Assembly: GCA_037974665.1 (NCBI GenBank)
Contig: CM075783.1
Span: 40,127,712-40,191,711 of the forward strand
Direction of reading: 5' to 3'
DNA: 64,000 bases
DNA from: Ehretia macrophylla
Taxonomy: Eukaryota > Streptophyta > Magnoliopsida > Boraginales > Ehretiaceae
Shown: in pieces, positions 1 through 13,145 of the stretch
Position numbering within the stretch: the stretch's first letter is position 1
How the letters are laid out: each line of letters starts with the position of its first letter
The notes under the pieces: model-generated
The model's input: only the letters and a program-made list of their open reading frames with translations
Told to the model about the DNA's origin: nothing
Databases searched by the model: none
Translations under genes and position numbers: made by a program

Positions 1-1011
1 GGGAGAGGCATCGAGATCGGGCCAGGAAAACTAATAGAATTTTTGGCGAATTCGACCCCCAAAGTCTATATGTCAAAGTTGGCAAACAGCCGAAAAACCT
101 CTCATTTATTAATGGAGAGTGGGCCAAGTATGATTATGAGGGCCGGCTTATAGCCAGTCAATCATCTACTTTTTGACAGTTTCTTCGAGTTACCGAAGCG
201 GCTTCAAACCAAGAAAGAGGTCACTGTCGAAAAATAAGCTTTTTTTGAAAGAGTAGGCGGAAAACAAGGTATAGAATCTTCTGGTATCTGCCTTTCCGTT
301 AGAGGAGATTTTTTGGCTTTCACTGTCAATAATCAGCCTGGATGGTTGTCATTTTTCTTTATGTCTTTCTCGAGCCAGCGGAGATGGGAAAGTGGCTTTT
401 GGGCTTTTTTCTCTCTCGGACCCACCAAATGGCCTACGCCAAGCATATGGAGCTGGAGGGTTTCACCTTGATGGGATTCCTTCCTTTTCTTAGTGACTAG
501 GATTCCTTGAACTGATTAGAGCTGGGAGCGGAGACTCCAAAAAAATGACTAGTTTCAAACCTCTGTCGAGCATTTTCAAACCCCGATGATTTCTTGCCTC
601 TCTACTCTCTATCAGATGATTTTTGACGTGCCTGATTCGAGCTGTCATCAACGTTGTCGGCTTCTTTTCCCGTAATATGTGCCAACAGACAGGCTAGCCC
701 ATCATTGGCTTCCGCTCCCTTAGCCTGAGTTTGGCTTAGTTTGAGCTATTCCTTTTCTAGATCCTTTCTCCGAGGCTTTTAGAATGGATTATTCCACATG
801 CGAAGACAGTTAACGTACCCTCCCCCTACCGGTTGTGTTTTCTTTAAATTCTTAATCTAAACATGTCATTTCTATTTTTTTTTGCGGGTGCAGGTTCTGC
901 TTCAACAACCTAGTTTTAGCCAAGCCAACGAGTATATGTGAACAAAGTCTTAAATGAATGTTGACTAATAGGAACTTTCTCCTCAGTTTATTGTTAGCTC
1001 CATTCCTTTCC

Positions 1012-1265
1012 CTATCGGTCGAGCATCTTCAAACCTCGAGCGTTAAGATTTGGTAGAAACTAAGTTTGATTGATATCGATGCCGGCCATCACCTGAATTC
1101 GTATAGTAGAAAGTCGAAGCTTCGCAAAATGAACATTTGAAACTTTTGAAGACTATTTCGCTCGTTCAGTCAGAGGGGGGAGAATGACCTCCTAGAATCA
1201 GAACCGGGGACGTTATAGTTTCTTCCTTAGTTGTTGAGGTTTGAAGATGCTCGACCGATAGGGAG
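1012..1265. repeat. Inverted repeat, about 29-bp arms
   Basis: The arm at about 1012-1040 (core TCGGTCGAGCATCTTCAAAC) is repeated in reverse complement at about 1237-1265. A weaker related copy (GTCGAGCATTTTCAAACC) lies near 566-584. Short dispersed repeats of this kind are common in plant mitochondrial spacer DNA; no function is implied. Confidence 0.7.
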
Positions 1266-1608
1266 AGGCTGGATGGAATTCAGTTTGACTGCTAAGGAGA
1301 GGAAGGTAGACGCTAGACAGAGGAATGGACGGAGAGTAAGATTCCACACCCTTACCAGCACCAGCAACTGTATCATCCGTATCAAAAGGCACAACAGTAT
1401 ACGAGTCCAAAGGCGCATAGGCATTTGCATGAGGAGATCCCAAACCACAACTCTAAATCCGACGCATATGTCTCTGTATCAGATGAACATAAGGCAGAGG
1501 CCATACTCTTTCTAGTTGAAGGTAGACCTAAAGCTTGAAGCTCCTCTCCTCTTACTTAACTTAAATGGAGGAGATAGTAAGCAAGACTTTCTATGCTACG
1601 ATCTTTCT

Positions 1609-1617
1609 TCTCTTATG
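1609..1617 (-). promoter_or_regulatory. Match to dicot mitochondrial promoter core CATAAGAGA
   Basis: The minus strand reads CATAAGAGA, identical to the conserved nonanucleotide of many dicot mitochondrial promoters. No gene is recognised downstream (toward lower coordinates), and a 9-mer can occur by chance, so this is only a candidate fossil promoter. Confidence 0.3.
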
Positions 1618-1816
1618 AAATCTCTAGTTTGATCAAGGGTTCGGGGATTATGATGTCGGTTTTGGCTAGGAGTTACCTTTTCCTAGTCACAAACGGCTAG
1701 ACATCATCATTAGGTCCTTGAGTAGTTTTCTGTAGGTCAAAGATGGTAGGCTTCTTTTCGGGGCCAACTTTTTTAAAACCAAGCAAGGAGTGGATTATTC
1801 ATTAAAGGGACTCTGA

Positions 1817-1819
1817 AAA

Positions 1820-1883
<64 letters not shown>
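1817..1883. repeat. Poly(A) followed by (TA)n microsatellite
   Basis: A run of about 13 A leads into about 27 TA dinucleotides. Long TA arrays are typical of nuclear DNA and uncommon in plant mitochondrial genomes, which fits expansion after transfer to the nucleus. Confidence 0.9.
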
Positions 1884-1887
<4 letters not shown>

Positions 1888-4356
1888 GTCTCAGTTATGA
1901 AGACCAAAATAGTCGATACTTTTACTACTTTAGAAGCCAGAGATACCTTCTAGCTGGCAGAAAAGAGAGGTGAAAGTCTCGAGCTACGCTCTGACAAGGA
2001 AAATCCCTTTACGTACTATTAAGTTGATTTGGATACTACTACTTCTGCCTTCTTGTCTTCTTCCTTTTCTATCGAAAAGAGGGCATATAGCCCGAGTCCT
2101 AAATATAGGGAAGACCGATTATGACTGTTGCAAGAGTGGACACCCTGTCTGACAAAGGACGGGAATCGTACTGATAGAAAAGGAATTCCACATAGCGAAT
2201 TACATAACCCCTAACTCCTCTGTCTACCTGTAACCGAGTGCTTAACGGGAGGAGAGATCCTTCATAAAGAAAGAACATATCGAAGATACCAAGCATGGGA
2301 TAAGCCCAAAGCAAGCAAGAAGGGATAACCGGGCAACTCTTCTAAAGGAAGAAGGGATTCGCTAATGGCAAAAGAGAAAATTCCAATTAACGATACTAAT
2401 TCCAGATGCCCGATACCAGAGGAAAGAAGATCCATTCTCGATGGCAGATAGATGACGACATATTCCCTCTTCCCCTTACCAAAAGTAGAAGATTTATTTA
2501 CAGGGCATTAAGCACCAAGCAAGTAATAAAAACCTTGCTTGTTGACTTGCGGTCTATCTATTCCAGTAGTTCAAGAGTTCGAGCCTTGAAAGTTTAGCCT
2601 CTTCAAGCTATCCAATAGCGAATCTCTCATCTGGAATCTGTCCAAGTACTGGTTCCCGTCCTTGATAAGGAATATCTCATCTCCTTAAGCACTTTAGTAA
2701 ACTAAACTCTTTTCAAGCAAAAAATAGGATGCTACGACCTATTGGATTAAAGCAAGAAAGCAAGAAAGGCAAGCAAGACAGTGAAGGAGTTAGTGCATTG
2801 GTGCCTAGAATCTGCTATGACTGGTATAAAATCAGCTCCTAGTCTTAGTTAGCTCTCCTAGCTGCACTAGAATAACTATTATAGAATAGTATGGCATCAA
2901 TCAATCTTCTTTGCATGAGCATTGAGGGAAGAATGAAAGAAAGAGAGATAGGGAATAGAGAATCGTCTTTTTATAGCCGGGCAGATGGAAAGAATGCTGA
3001 GAATCGGATGTATAGTACAGTCTAATCAATCCTAGCTTCCAAACATGTCTTAGTAGGGAGGGGGAGACAATATAGAATTAGCTCTATGTTATCCATAAGG
3101 AAAGAAAAGAGAGAAGGCTTGGTAGGAGTGTAGTATCAGTCATAGCGTGCCAAGCTAGCATAGTACCAATGCTTTCTTTCTACTTCTACTACTTAGGTTA
3201 GTTCATCTGCGATATTTCTTAAGAGAAGATACGACTGTACGACAGTTCTCGTTAGTAGACTTGTAGGACTCGAGAAGTAGACAGCGAGCGGAGCTTGAAC
3301 AAAAAGCTTTCAAGTTTAGAACTCTAGTAAAGGAGCTTGGAGATTTTTGCATGGTCGATTAGTGAGTATCACACCTCGATCAATCAATCAGTCCGCTGAT
3401 CCATTATTCTCTATCGTGCGTGATCACTCACAGCAGCAATCATTTCTTGTTGAAGAAAATCTTACGTGATGCCGATGCATAAACCCCTCATTCGCCCCTT
3501 GATGAGTAAGCTTTGTAAGCTAGCTCTTCGTTGGTTGGACTGCCCCCCTAGTAAATGAATGTCAGGTGCTCCCCTCCTCTCGAAATCAAGAATTCCGTCC
3601 TCAGCCCTACGGAGAAAGGGGATGGATAGAGGAACAAGTACGGTAGGCACCTTGAGTTTACCGACCTCAGTGACCGGCTCCAAAGAGTTCCTACCCTAGG
3701 GTTGGGGTTAGGCTGCTACACCATGCAGGCCCCGTGGGCTGCCTCAGCCCGACCCTGGGAACTCAGTAGGCTCGCTGCTAAGAGAGACTAAGAAAAAAAA
3801 TGCTGCCCCCACCTGCTAAAAGCACCATAAAGATGTGACTGATGTACATATGTAGCCCTTGTGTCAATTTTACCTCCGCTGCCTGCCCGTACACGGGTCG
3901 ACTCACAAGAAATACAGCTAGCTCGCCAACTAACTATTCATGTTTAAGCTTGTTCGCTTCCTTGTTATTTAGACACTACTTGAATTTGTTTACTTGGTAG
4001 CCTACGTGAGTATCCAGATGGATAGAGACTGATCCCTTTCTACATACATAGCCCACCCCCCAAATACATACATACTTTTTTTCCTTTTTCCCATACTCTT
4101 TCGTGTCCTGAATCTTAGCTCTTCTCTTTCTTATCTATTCTTACTACTATCACTTTCTAAACCGGACCGGAAGAATTCAACTGTAACGTATCAAGGTCGT
4201 ACGCCTGGAAGAAGAAGGTTCGGCATACAATTTTGACGATTACAAAAGGAGTATATCCCTCTCCCTTAGTGTCTTTCTACTTCCGTCTTTCAGGAACAAA
4301 CACTTTGCCAAATTCTTTTGAATCCCGGCCCGGTTTTTCCCCATTGACTAATTAGG

Positions 4357-4791
4357 TTACGACCACTGAACAAACTTGGTTGTCGAACATGGTTTATGTG
4401 CCGCTAATGTAGCGGCTTGTCGAGCATTTGACAAACTCACACCATTCATTTCAAATAGGATTTGTCCCGTGGACACACCAGCATCCCAACCCGTAGGATT
4501 TCCTTTTCCTCTTCCCATTCTTAGTTATGTAGGTTTTCCAATAATAGGGAGATCTGCGAGAATACTTACCTATATCTTACCATTTCTTCGAAATTGTCCG
4601 CTCATAGGATAATGGAAATGTCCGATTATAGCCCGAAGCGCTGCTTCAATGGCTCGATATGAAAGACAACCAGCTTTACAACTTTTAGTGCCATATCTTC
4701 CAAAACCAAGTTGTGTACCGTTCGGTTTGCAACCCCTACTACATCTACCTTTATGATATTTACTATATTTAGTACGTTTCAGATATAGCAC
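4357..4791 (-). pseudogene. rpl16: Mitochondrial ribosomal protein L16 (rpl16) pseudogene
   Basis: Large-subunit ribosomal protein uL16 of the mitochondrial ribosome. The minus-strand frame beginning at a GTG codon (4791-4789) reads [20 protein letters not shown] and continues through the family core [14 protein letters not shown] and [17 protein letters not shown] to the C-terminal KFVQWS and a TAA at 4357-4359. The whole length of 145 codons is in one frame, but two internal stops are present, one just after RRNGKI (TGG to TAG at a conserved tryptophan) and one 17 codons further on. A GTG start inside the rps3 tail is the usual angiosperm arrangement. It is the last gene of the rpl2-rps19-rps3-rpl16 cluster here. 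Complete but dead. Confidence 0.93.
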
Positions 4792-5660
4792 AACCCCCTT
4801 TTTTTTACTATATGAAATCCATACTTTGACACCCGAGATTCCGTAACAAGTAGATACTTCCACAGGAGCATAATCTATTTTCTGGTTAAATACATTACGA
4901 GAGGTTTTTCCATACTTTCCGCATTCTGTTCTATCTATTTCTCCACCTTCTGATCGACTTGAACAACATATACGAATCCCCTCTATCCCTTTTTCATTAC
5001 TAATTGAACATCCTTTACTATTTACTAAAAATGGAAAGAAATGATCTTGTTTTGCTCCTCGGTTGAAAAGAGATGTCTTGAGCAATCGGAGAAGCACTTT
5101 GATAAACATATTTGATCTTGACCGATTCAATTAAGGTATTAGTGCTAGTTCTATTAGACAACAAAGATCGTATTTTTTTCACTTCGTTCAAATAAAAGTT
5201 GTACCCGTACGAAATTCTTCTGTTTCTCAGTATGATCTCTATCATCATCTCTATCCCCTTTATCAATTCTCCTATCCTACCTAGGTCTATGAATTTCTCG
5301 ATCAATTCCATTACCTTATCCTTACCCATGAGGTACCAACATTTTATCCTTAATTGACCTAGGAGTTGTTCAAGGGCATCCTAAAAAAAAGGTTATTATA
5401 CACCCCAAGCCCATCCCTTGGAAAAAAAAGGTTGCACCGAAGAAAGAAAAGAGCGAGTTGGTTGTTTTTGTTGTTCCTGCAAAGCGAAGATCATTCGCTT
5501 CGCGAATGAAGTGGGTCAACCTCTTTTTGGCTTCGACCAAACACTTTTTCTCGCTGGTTGAGCTTTCTACAAAAAAAGCAATGCGAGAACGTATTCTCTT
5601 ATCTAAGCTTCTTTCCTGTGAATTAGCTCTCCCCATCGTAGATGGTTCATCCGTGCCCGG
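4763..5660 (-). pseudogene. rps3: Mitochondrial rps3 exon 2, 3' half (split by element A)
   Basis: C-terminal half of ribosomal protein S3 (uS3) of the mitochondrial small subunit. Recognisable blocks, reading down the minus strand, are [20 protein letters not shown] (near 5600), [20 protein letters not shown] (from 5329), SVYQSAS-like residues, then [20 protein letters not shown] and [20 protein letters not shown]. These lie in three different frames, so there are at least three frameshifts; the last one, near 4800, puts the rps3 tail in frame with rpl16, which normally overlaps it in another frame. The 5' side stops sharply at 5660, where element A is inserted; the other half resumes at 19974 with the protein sequence continuous across the gap (...NHFMAPG / TDEPSTMG...). 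Confidence 0.93.
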
Positions 5661-7868
5661 TATGAAACCCTAGTTTTTGTCTTTACCTTGATTTACGTGT
5701 TTTATGACGATTTGCGTGATTTGACCTATATATGTATTATATGAGTTAGATTGTGCTAAATATGTGATTTATATTCCTAATACATGCTATGTGTGCATTC
5801 ATGAAATTTTCATCAAAATTGGCATCAGAAATTTTATCGACAATTTTTGTGAATAGTATTTTAAACACCTGTCCGCTAAAATTTTTACAGAGGTGTTTTA
5901 AACATCTTAAAACCTATTCCTCTATTATTAATAGACCCATGTTTGATAAAAATTGATTCTGAAATGAAATAGAAATTTAAATGGATTTTTCAGGTGAAAA
6001 ATAGCATTTTTTAGCCAAATAGTAATTTTTTCTAAACCCAATTCTTGCATTGACTTTCTTTGACCTAGTATATATTAATATAAATGTATTTAAATGTGGT
6101 ATTAAATGATTTTAGATTAATTGTGCATTCAAAAGCTATTTGAAAACAAATAATATGACATTTCACATTCTTTTGCAAAAATCGAGTTTTTAACCAAGTT
6201 AGGTGTAAGTCTATGCATGTGAAACTTGTTGTCAACTAAAAATATATTACTTAAAATAGTCTAAGTGTTTAATGCATGTTTTTGAGCAAAATAGTCTAAA
6301 AATACAATTAAAAGACTAGAAAACAATTAAAAGACTAAATAAACTAACTTTGACCTTTATTATTTTTGTTGACCTTGAGCTTATATTATCAACACACATT
6401 AAAACAAGCAAAAAACACCCCAAAAACACACAAAACCGTGAGTTCAAGGAGGAGGAAGAATAAGGCATTTTCAAGGCTTTTCAAAGCATTTTTCTCATAG
6501 AGTTTGCAATTCAAGTCCAAATCACTTCATTCAATGCTTTATTTTGCTTGTTGGGCATCCATTCTACATATTTCTTGCATCAAAACACATTAAAGGTGAG
6601 AAAAAAATTCTAGATCTCAAATGTCATCTTTTATGTTTTTGCATATAATTGAATTTTGAACCGTTAGAAAGTTGAATTGAAGTTATATTATTGGTTAGTG
6701 CATGCTAAGGATCGTTTATACGCATTTATATAAGATTTGAATCGTTGTAGCATGAATTTTTATTTTCGGGTATTAAAAGTTGAGTTGCTGGTTATTTGAT
6801 AAATATTTTGAGTTGTAGTGGTTGGAATCAATTGCTGTCAATTTGTAAAAGTTTGTTAAATACGGGGTAGTTCCGTTGTAATGCCAAAATTTTGATTGTG
6901 ATGTCGGTGTGAAAGTCCATAAATTTCAGCCTAGGTGCATTGAGGTTTTAGAGTTGTTGGGCTTGATTTGGATATATTTTGGTTGGTTTCCGAGGGGGCT
7001 AATGTAGTTGATTGAGTGAGTGAGTGATAGGAACTGGTTTGGAGTTGTTTGGATTAGTAGAATGTAAGTTATGATTATTAGAAGTTTAGGTTGTCTTTCT
7101 TTAAAATGTTGATATATGACTTTAGATGATCGGGTGGTGTTTGATTGATTGAATTGTGAGTTGTTGATGGTTAGATTAGGGTTTGGTTGTGTGTCTAATG
7201 CATGTTAATTTGGGTGGCCTACTATGTCATCTAACTTAGTTGTTTAGTTGTTAATTGATTAATTGATGTTGTGTTGTTGTAATGTTATTAATTGATTGAT
7301 GCATTATTGATTATTGATGAACCGGGAGATAGTCAACGGAAAAGGTTGTCCTCATGTGATTGAATGTTTATTTTTATTGTTGAGTCTTGATATACGTGTA
7401 CCACTTCTCGGGCAGTATCGGGCCGTCGGGTTGAAAACGACATGGCTATCAGAGGCTACCCTCATCTCGCATGGGTAGAGTTGTTGCCATGAATTTGTCG
7501 TAGTTGTTGTAATATGTTATATTGTATAACTTACTCAATTATAGTACTTATGTATATTGCCAATTCAGTAGTTTTGTTTTGGAACATGATTAGGTTGCTG
7601 AATTGGTTATAATATATTTTGGAAATGTATGTTATATAGTAAATGTATGATGTTAGAATGGAGGCGTATAACCTATGGATGCTATGGTAAAAGAATGTTT
7701 AACGTATATTGTGGTTGTATTGTTTAATTGTTGAATTGTTTGTGGAGTTAGATGTGTGAGTTACGAAAATGTTGGTTTAGCGCCTCGGTATCCGGCTTAC
7801 AGTCGTTATACTGCCAAAATTCCGTTGCGTCCTGACTGATTTTAAGGGGGTTGAGTTGGGGCGTGACA
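5661..7868 (+). repeat. 5' LTR of element A
   Basis: About 2.2 kb, repeated from 10662. Near its end (7785-7868) it matches 19894-19973, where the 3' LTR resumes after element B, ending in GGGGCGTGACA. No protein-coding content is seen. Confidence 0.88.
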
Positions 7869-10661
7869 TTAAGTGGTATCAGAGTGCATGTTTAGCTGTC
7901 AACCGGGGTATCCTCGGAATGTGGGTAAGGGTCTAAGCATGCAAGTATGTATTAATTGAAAGAAAAGTGAAACATATGTTAATATGTTTATGTGATTAAT
8001 TTACTTATGTGTCTAACTTTCTATGTGATCAATATGCTTTATGTGTTAAGTGAACTAATGTGATCAATATGTTTTATGTGATAACGTGTCTTACGTACTC
8101 AATGTGTTGTAGTTAATATGCATTTTGTGATTAATGTGTATTATGTGACAAATGTGTTTTATGTGATTGAAGTGTCTGTGTGAAGTTAGTTGTTTATGTG
8201 GTTTTAATTATTTTTAACTAGCTTATGTGAAACAATGTGCTTTAGGTGTTCAATGTACTTTAAGTGACCAATGTGAGTTACGAGATCAACTTGTCTTTTG
8301 TAAAGTTTGTTGCTTATGTGACTTTAATTGTTTATAACTTACTTCTGTGATATAACCTGTTTATGTGATGTTGGCTTCTTGTATGTTGAATTGTGTGTTA
8401 TGTGATAATGTTGTAATATATGATAATCATGTAATATGTTGGTACTTGTTTTCATGAGATATAATTGTATATATGATATAACTATGGGTGATTCTTTTGG
8501 GTGAAGTAAGGATGACTGCAAGAGTTTTCGACAATAGATGTAGGCGATGATTTTGAATTATTATTATTCTAGTAGTTTATCAGTGAGATTTTAATTGTTG
8601 TGTTTATGGATTTTAGTCTCAGTTTAATAGATCGGGTCTTGATGTTCCTTTAGCGAGGATGAAGTTGTTCGAGGAAATAGCAATGTATCTTGATGATTAT
8701 AATTACTTTTGTTACCATGTTTAACTTGTTATTACTTGGAGATGGATCATAAGTTGAGGTTTCCATGAGGTTGTGATTAGACACTTTTGGAGTCTCAACT
8801 CAGACTAAACTTCCTTGAGGTTATTTTAGAATGAATTTATTTGAGGAATTAGTGATGTATTTTGTGAATGGAACAGATTCTGGTATAACATGTGAATATT
8901 TCTACTATTTGGGATTGCTATATTATTAATGGATATTTTGTAGTTTTGATCATTAAACCCTGGAGCCAATTGGAATGATTCCTAACTAAAGTTACTTTAT
9001 TCGAAGATGTAATTGTTAGGAGATAGAATTATTTGAGGAAATAAGAATGCATTTTTGGTGACTGAACATTTACTTGCCTACATCAAGCTTTTGAGTTCTA
9101 GGTGGTATGACTTTCTAAATTGTTGATTGAGGATTCACTTGTGTTATAATGGGTTAATATAAATCTGTATCGTGTTATCAGATTTTGGAGTCTTCATTAG
9201 TGAATCTTGTTGGGTAATCGGTGATTTATCTTGTTTAGTGATTGGTCTAGTACGGAATGTAAAATTTTGGAGTGATTTATCTTGTTTGGTGATTGTTATG
9301 ACTCCTTAGGTTCTCTAGATCTCCTTAGTGTCTTGTTTTGGAGGAAGATAGATTGTAGGATTTGACTTGTTGGTATTTAAATGTGTAGGTGGGACACCCC
9401 TTTTGTGTTTCCTATTCTATTGGTCTTATTATTCTTTTCTACTCTATTCTCACTTATTTGAGAGAGAGTTACACTTTCTAGCATATCAATTGTTTCTTGA
9501 AAGTTTTACTTATTGGATTAATGGATCCTATACTCATTTGACATTGTTTCTATTCTTAACCTTCATATTTGCTTCTCATAGCAATGTCGCTTATTGGAGT
9601 TAAGGTTTAAGAATTCTATATTTCATTCTATATCTCTAGCCATTGATTTCAATATTTCATTTCATTTTTTTACTATTCCTTTAAAAGTAATTTTTCTTTT
9701 GGTATACCATTTTACTTGTTCGAATTTTACTTGCTTGATGTACTCCCTACCTAAGTACATCATTGTCATTCTTGTTGATCCTTGTTAATTCTATTGTTTT
9801 ATTATTAAATGTTGAGCCATTACTTTGCTTGTAATTGCTTACTCAAAGTACTCGGCACTATCATGTTGTTATCATTTCTTATTCGTACTTCTTTGGTATT
9901 GCGTGCTGAGATACTCTTGCCACTCATATTTCTATTGAATTAATCATCTCTTATTTCTTAATTTCATTTCGCCTCAAGTACAACTTACTTGTTGGTTCCT
10001 TGAACAATCATCAAGAATTGAAATGTTTACTTGTTCAGAAATGTTTGTTCAACATACTCAGCACTGTTTTGATCCATCATCATCCTTTGTTCGTACATAT
10101 TTAACTGATAGGTGCTGAGACATTCCTTATCTTAGTTTTTATGCTTTCTTATTAAACTATTAGCCTCTTGATTCTCTAACTTGTTTGACCTCTTGTTCCG
10201 TTGATTGTTGGCTCGAATATGAATTTCCATATTCTTATTTCCTTTTAAATTACATAAGAGCCATATTCTAACCAATTTCACTTTTGAGATATTTCATTGA
10301 TCAATAATCATTCATGTTATCGTCAATGATGTTTTAAAACCTTCGGGGTGTTCATAGAGCTCTTTTGTGTAGTAGGGGATGATTGATAAGTAGTGGTGTT
10401 ATGCTAAGACTTTGGAGTTGCAAATTCTTTCATATGCAATATGATATTAGGTGGGAGAGAATTATGAATTGAAGATTGTCTTGGAATTATGATAATCATC
10501 TTGTAGTCAACAGAGTTTGTTCTTTTGAGGTCTTTGGTTATGTGTCATCCTAAGAGATAAATGAGAACTAAGAGAAGTATTGTTAAGTGTAACGATTGAG
10601 GATTTAATTGTCTGTCAGTTCGAGAATTGCGCGGACGCAATTGTTTTAAGGGGGGGGAGAA
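7869..10661 (+). other. Interior of element A, no coding domain recognised
   Basis: Begins with the primer-binding site and ends with a polypurine tract. About 7930-8470 is a degenerate array built from units like TTATGTGATNAATGTG. A loose repeat of a CTCGGCACT/CTCAGCACTG block followed by a GTGCTGAGA block occurs near 9850-9915 and 10060-10120. I find no gag, protease, reverse transcriptase or integrase motif on either strand; the short open frames at 9367-9788 have no recognisable homologue. Confidence 0.7.
7930..8470. repeat. Degenerate minisatellite in element A interior
   Basis: Many imperfect copies of ATGTGATCAATRTG and TTTATGTGA follow one another without fixed spacing (about 20-35 bp). 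Low complexity and degenerate; likely grown by replication slippage. Confidence 0.7.
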
Positions 10662-13145
10662 TGTAAAACCCCAGTTTTTGTCTTTACCTTGATCTACGTG
10701 TTTTGTCTCGATTTGCGTGATTTGACCTGTTTATGTGTTATATGAGTTAGATTGTGCTAAATATGTGATTTATATTCCTAATACATGCTATGTGTGCATT
10801 CAAAAATTTTCATCAAAATCGACATCATAAATTTTATCGACAATTTTTGTGAATAGTGTTTTGAACACCTGTCCGCTAAAATTTTTACAGGGGTGTTTTA
10901 AACGTCTTAAAACCTAGTCCTCTATTATTAATAGACCCATGTTTGATAAAAATTGATTCTGAAACGAAATAGAAATTTAAATGGACTTTTCAGGCAAAAA
11001 ATAGCATTTTTGAGCCAAATAGTAATTTCTTCTAAACCCGATTCTTGCATTGACTTTCGTTGACCTAGTATATATTAATATAAATGTATTTATATGTGGT
11101 ATTAAATGATTTTAGATTAATTGTGCATTCAAAAGCCATTTGAAAACAAATAATATGACTTTTCACCTTCTTTTACAAAAATCGAGTTTTTAACTGAGTC
11201 GGGTGTAAGTCTATGCATGTGAAACTTATTGTCAATTAAAAATATACTACTTAAAATAGTCTAAGTGTTGAATGCATGTTTTGAGCAAAATAGTCTAAAA
11301 ATACAATTAAAAGACTAAATAAACTAACTTTGACCTTTATTATTTTTGTTGACCTTGAGCTTATATCACACATTAAAACAAGCCAAAAATACCCCAAAAA
11401 CACAGAAAACCGTGAGTTCAAGGAGGACAAAGAATAAGGCATTTCCAAGGCTTTTCAAAGCATTTTTCTCATATATTTTGCAATTCAAGTCCAAATCACT
11501 TCATTTAAAGCTTGATTTTGCTTGTTGGACATCCATTCTACATCTCTCTTGCATCAAAACACATCAAAGGTGAGAAAAAAATTCTAGATCTCAAATGTCA
11601 TCTTTTATGTTTTTGCGTATAATTGAATTTTGAACCGTTAGAAAGTTGAATTGATGTTATATTATTGCTCAGTGCATGCTAAGAATCGTTTATATGCGTT
11701 TATATAAGATTTGAACCGTTGTAGCATGAATTTTTATTTTCGGGTATTAAAAGTTGAGTTGCTGGTTATTTGATGAATATTTTGAGTTGTAGTGGTTAGA
11801 ATCGATTGCTGTCGATTTGTAAAAGTTTGTTAAATACGGGGTAGTGCCGTTGTAATGCCAAAAGTTTAATTGTAATGTCTGTATGAAAGTCCGGAAATTT
11901 CAGCCTAGGTGCATTGAGGTTTTAGGGTTGTTAGGCTTGATTTGGATGTATTTTGGTTGGTTTCCAAGGGGGCTAATGTAGTTGATTGAGTGAGTGAGTG
12001 ATAGGAACTGGTTTGGAGTTATTTGGACTAGTAGAATGTAAGTTATGATTATTAGAAGTTTAGGTTGTCTTTCTTTAAAATGTTGATATATGCCTTTAGA
12101 TGATCGGGTGGTGTTTGAGTGATTGAATTGTGAGTTGTTGATGGTTAGATTAGGGTTTGGTTGTGTGTCTAATGCATGTTAAGTTGGGTGGACTACTTTG
12201 TCATCTAACTTAGTTGTTTAGTTGTTAATTGATTAATTTATGTTGTGTTGTTGTAATGTTATTAATTGATTGATGCATTATTGATTATTGATTATTGAAT
12301 ATTGATTATTGATGAACCGGGAGCTAGTCAACGGAAAAGGTTGTCCTCCTGTGATTGAATGTTTATTTTTAATGTTGAGTCTTGATATACGTGTGCCACC
12401 TCTCGGGCAGTGTCCGGCCGTCGGGTTGAAAACGGCATGGCTACCAGAGGCTACCCTCATCTCACATGGGCGGAGATGCCATGGAAGGCAGGGCTAGTGA
12501 GGTACCTCGGGTGTATGTGTCATGGAGGTGATAAGAAGTTGGTTGAGATCGTGATGGCGTTTGGAGCTACACCAATTAAAGTATCCTTTATTGAATGGTC
12601 ATTATAGTTTATGTGTTTATATTGTTATTATTGTTTATTGTGTGTTTACTGCTCAAAGGATGATTTCCAAGGAGTATAGTAAATACTGTTAGAGATCTAT
12701 CAAATCCTCACTGGGCTTGTTTTATATAAGCCCACTCTCAATTATTGCATGCATACAAGTGATATTGATCAAGATTACAGATACGTGACTCAGGAAGCTG
12801 AGAATGTGCTTTATGTGGACGAGTCTTGTGTACCGGAGTTGTTGCCATGAATTTGTCTTAGTTGTTGTAATATGTTATATTATATAACTTACTCAATTAT
12901 AGTACTTATGTATATTGTCAATTCAGTAGTTTTGTTTTGGAACATAATTAGGTTGCTGAATTGGTTATAATCTATTTTGGAAATGTAGTTATATAGTAAA
13001 TGTATGATATTAGAACGGAGGCGTATAACCTATGGATGCAATGGTAAAAGAATATTTAATATATATTGTGGTTATGCTGTTTAATTTTTGAATTGTTTGT
13101 GGAGTTGGATGTATGAGTTGCAAAGAGGTTGGTTTAGAGCCTCGG
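10662..13145 (+). repeat. 3' LTR of element A, main part
   Basis: Second copy of the element A LTR, starting TGTAAAACCCCAG directly after the polypurine tract. It is interrupted at 13145/13146 by element B, which duplicated CTCGG (13141-13145 and 19889-19893). The final 80 bp of this LTR lie at 19894-19973. It contains about 0.37 kb that has no counterpart in the 5' copy. Confidence 0.88.

Larger units (their letters stand above)
1..4356. other. Mitochondrial-like intergenic DNA, no recognised gene
   Basis: I recognise no gene here. The composition (mixed GC, short purine-rich and pyrimidine-rich runs, many short open frames under 100 codons) matches spacer DNA of angiosperm mitochondria and is unlike the AT-rich LTR elements nearby. 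It is continuous with the rpl16 3' end. It holds a TA microsatellite, a 29-bp inverted repeat and one match to the dicot mitochondrial promoter core, listed separately. The short open frames at 1213-1515, 2406-2597 and 3462-3683 show no recognisable family and are probably chance. Confidence 0.55.

Noticed and set aside
7930-8470. Possible CRISPR-like or satellite array
   Set aside because: Units are degenerate with irregular spacing and no unique spacers; it is a low-complexity minisatellite inside an LTR element.
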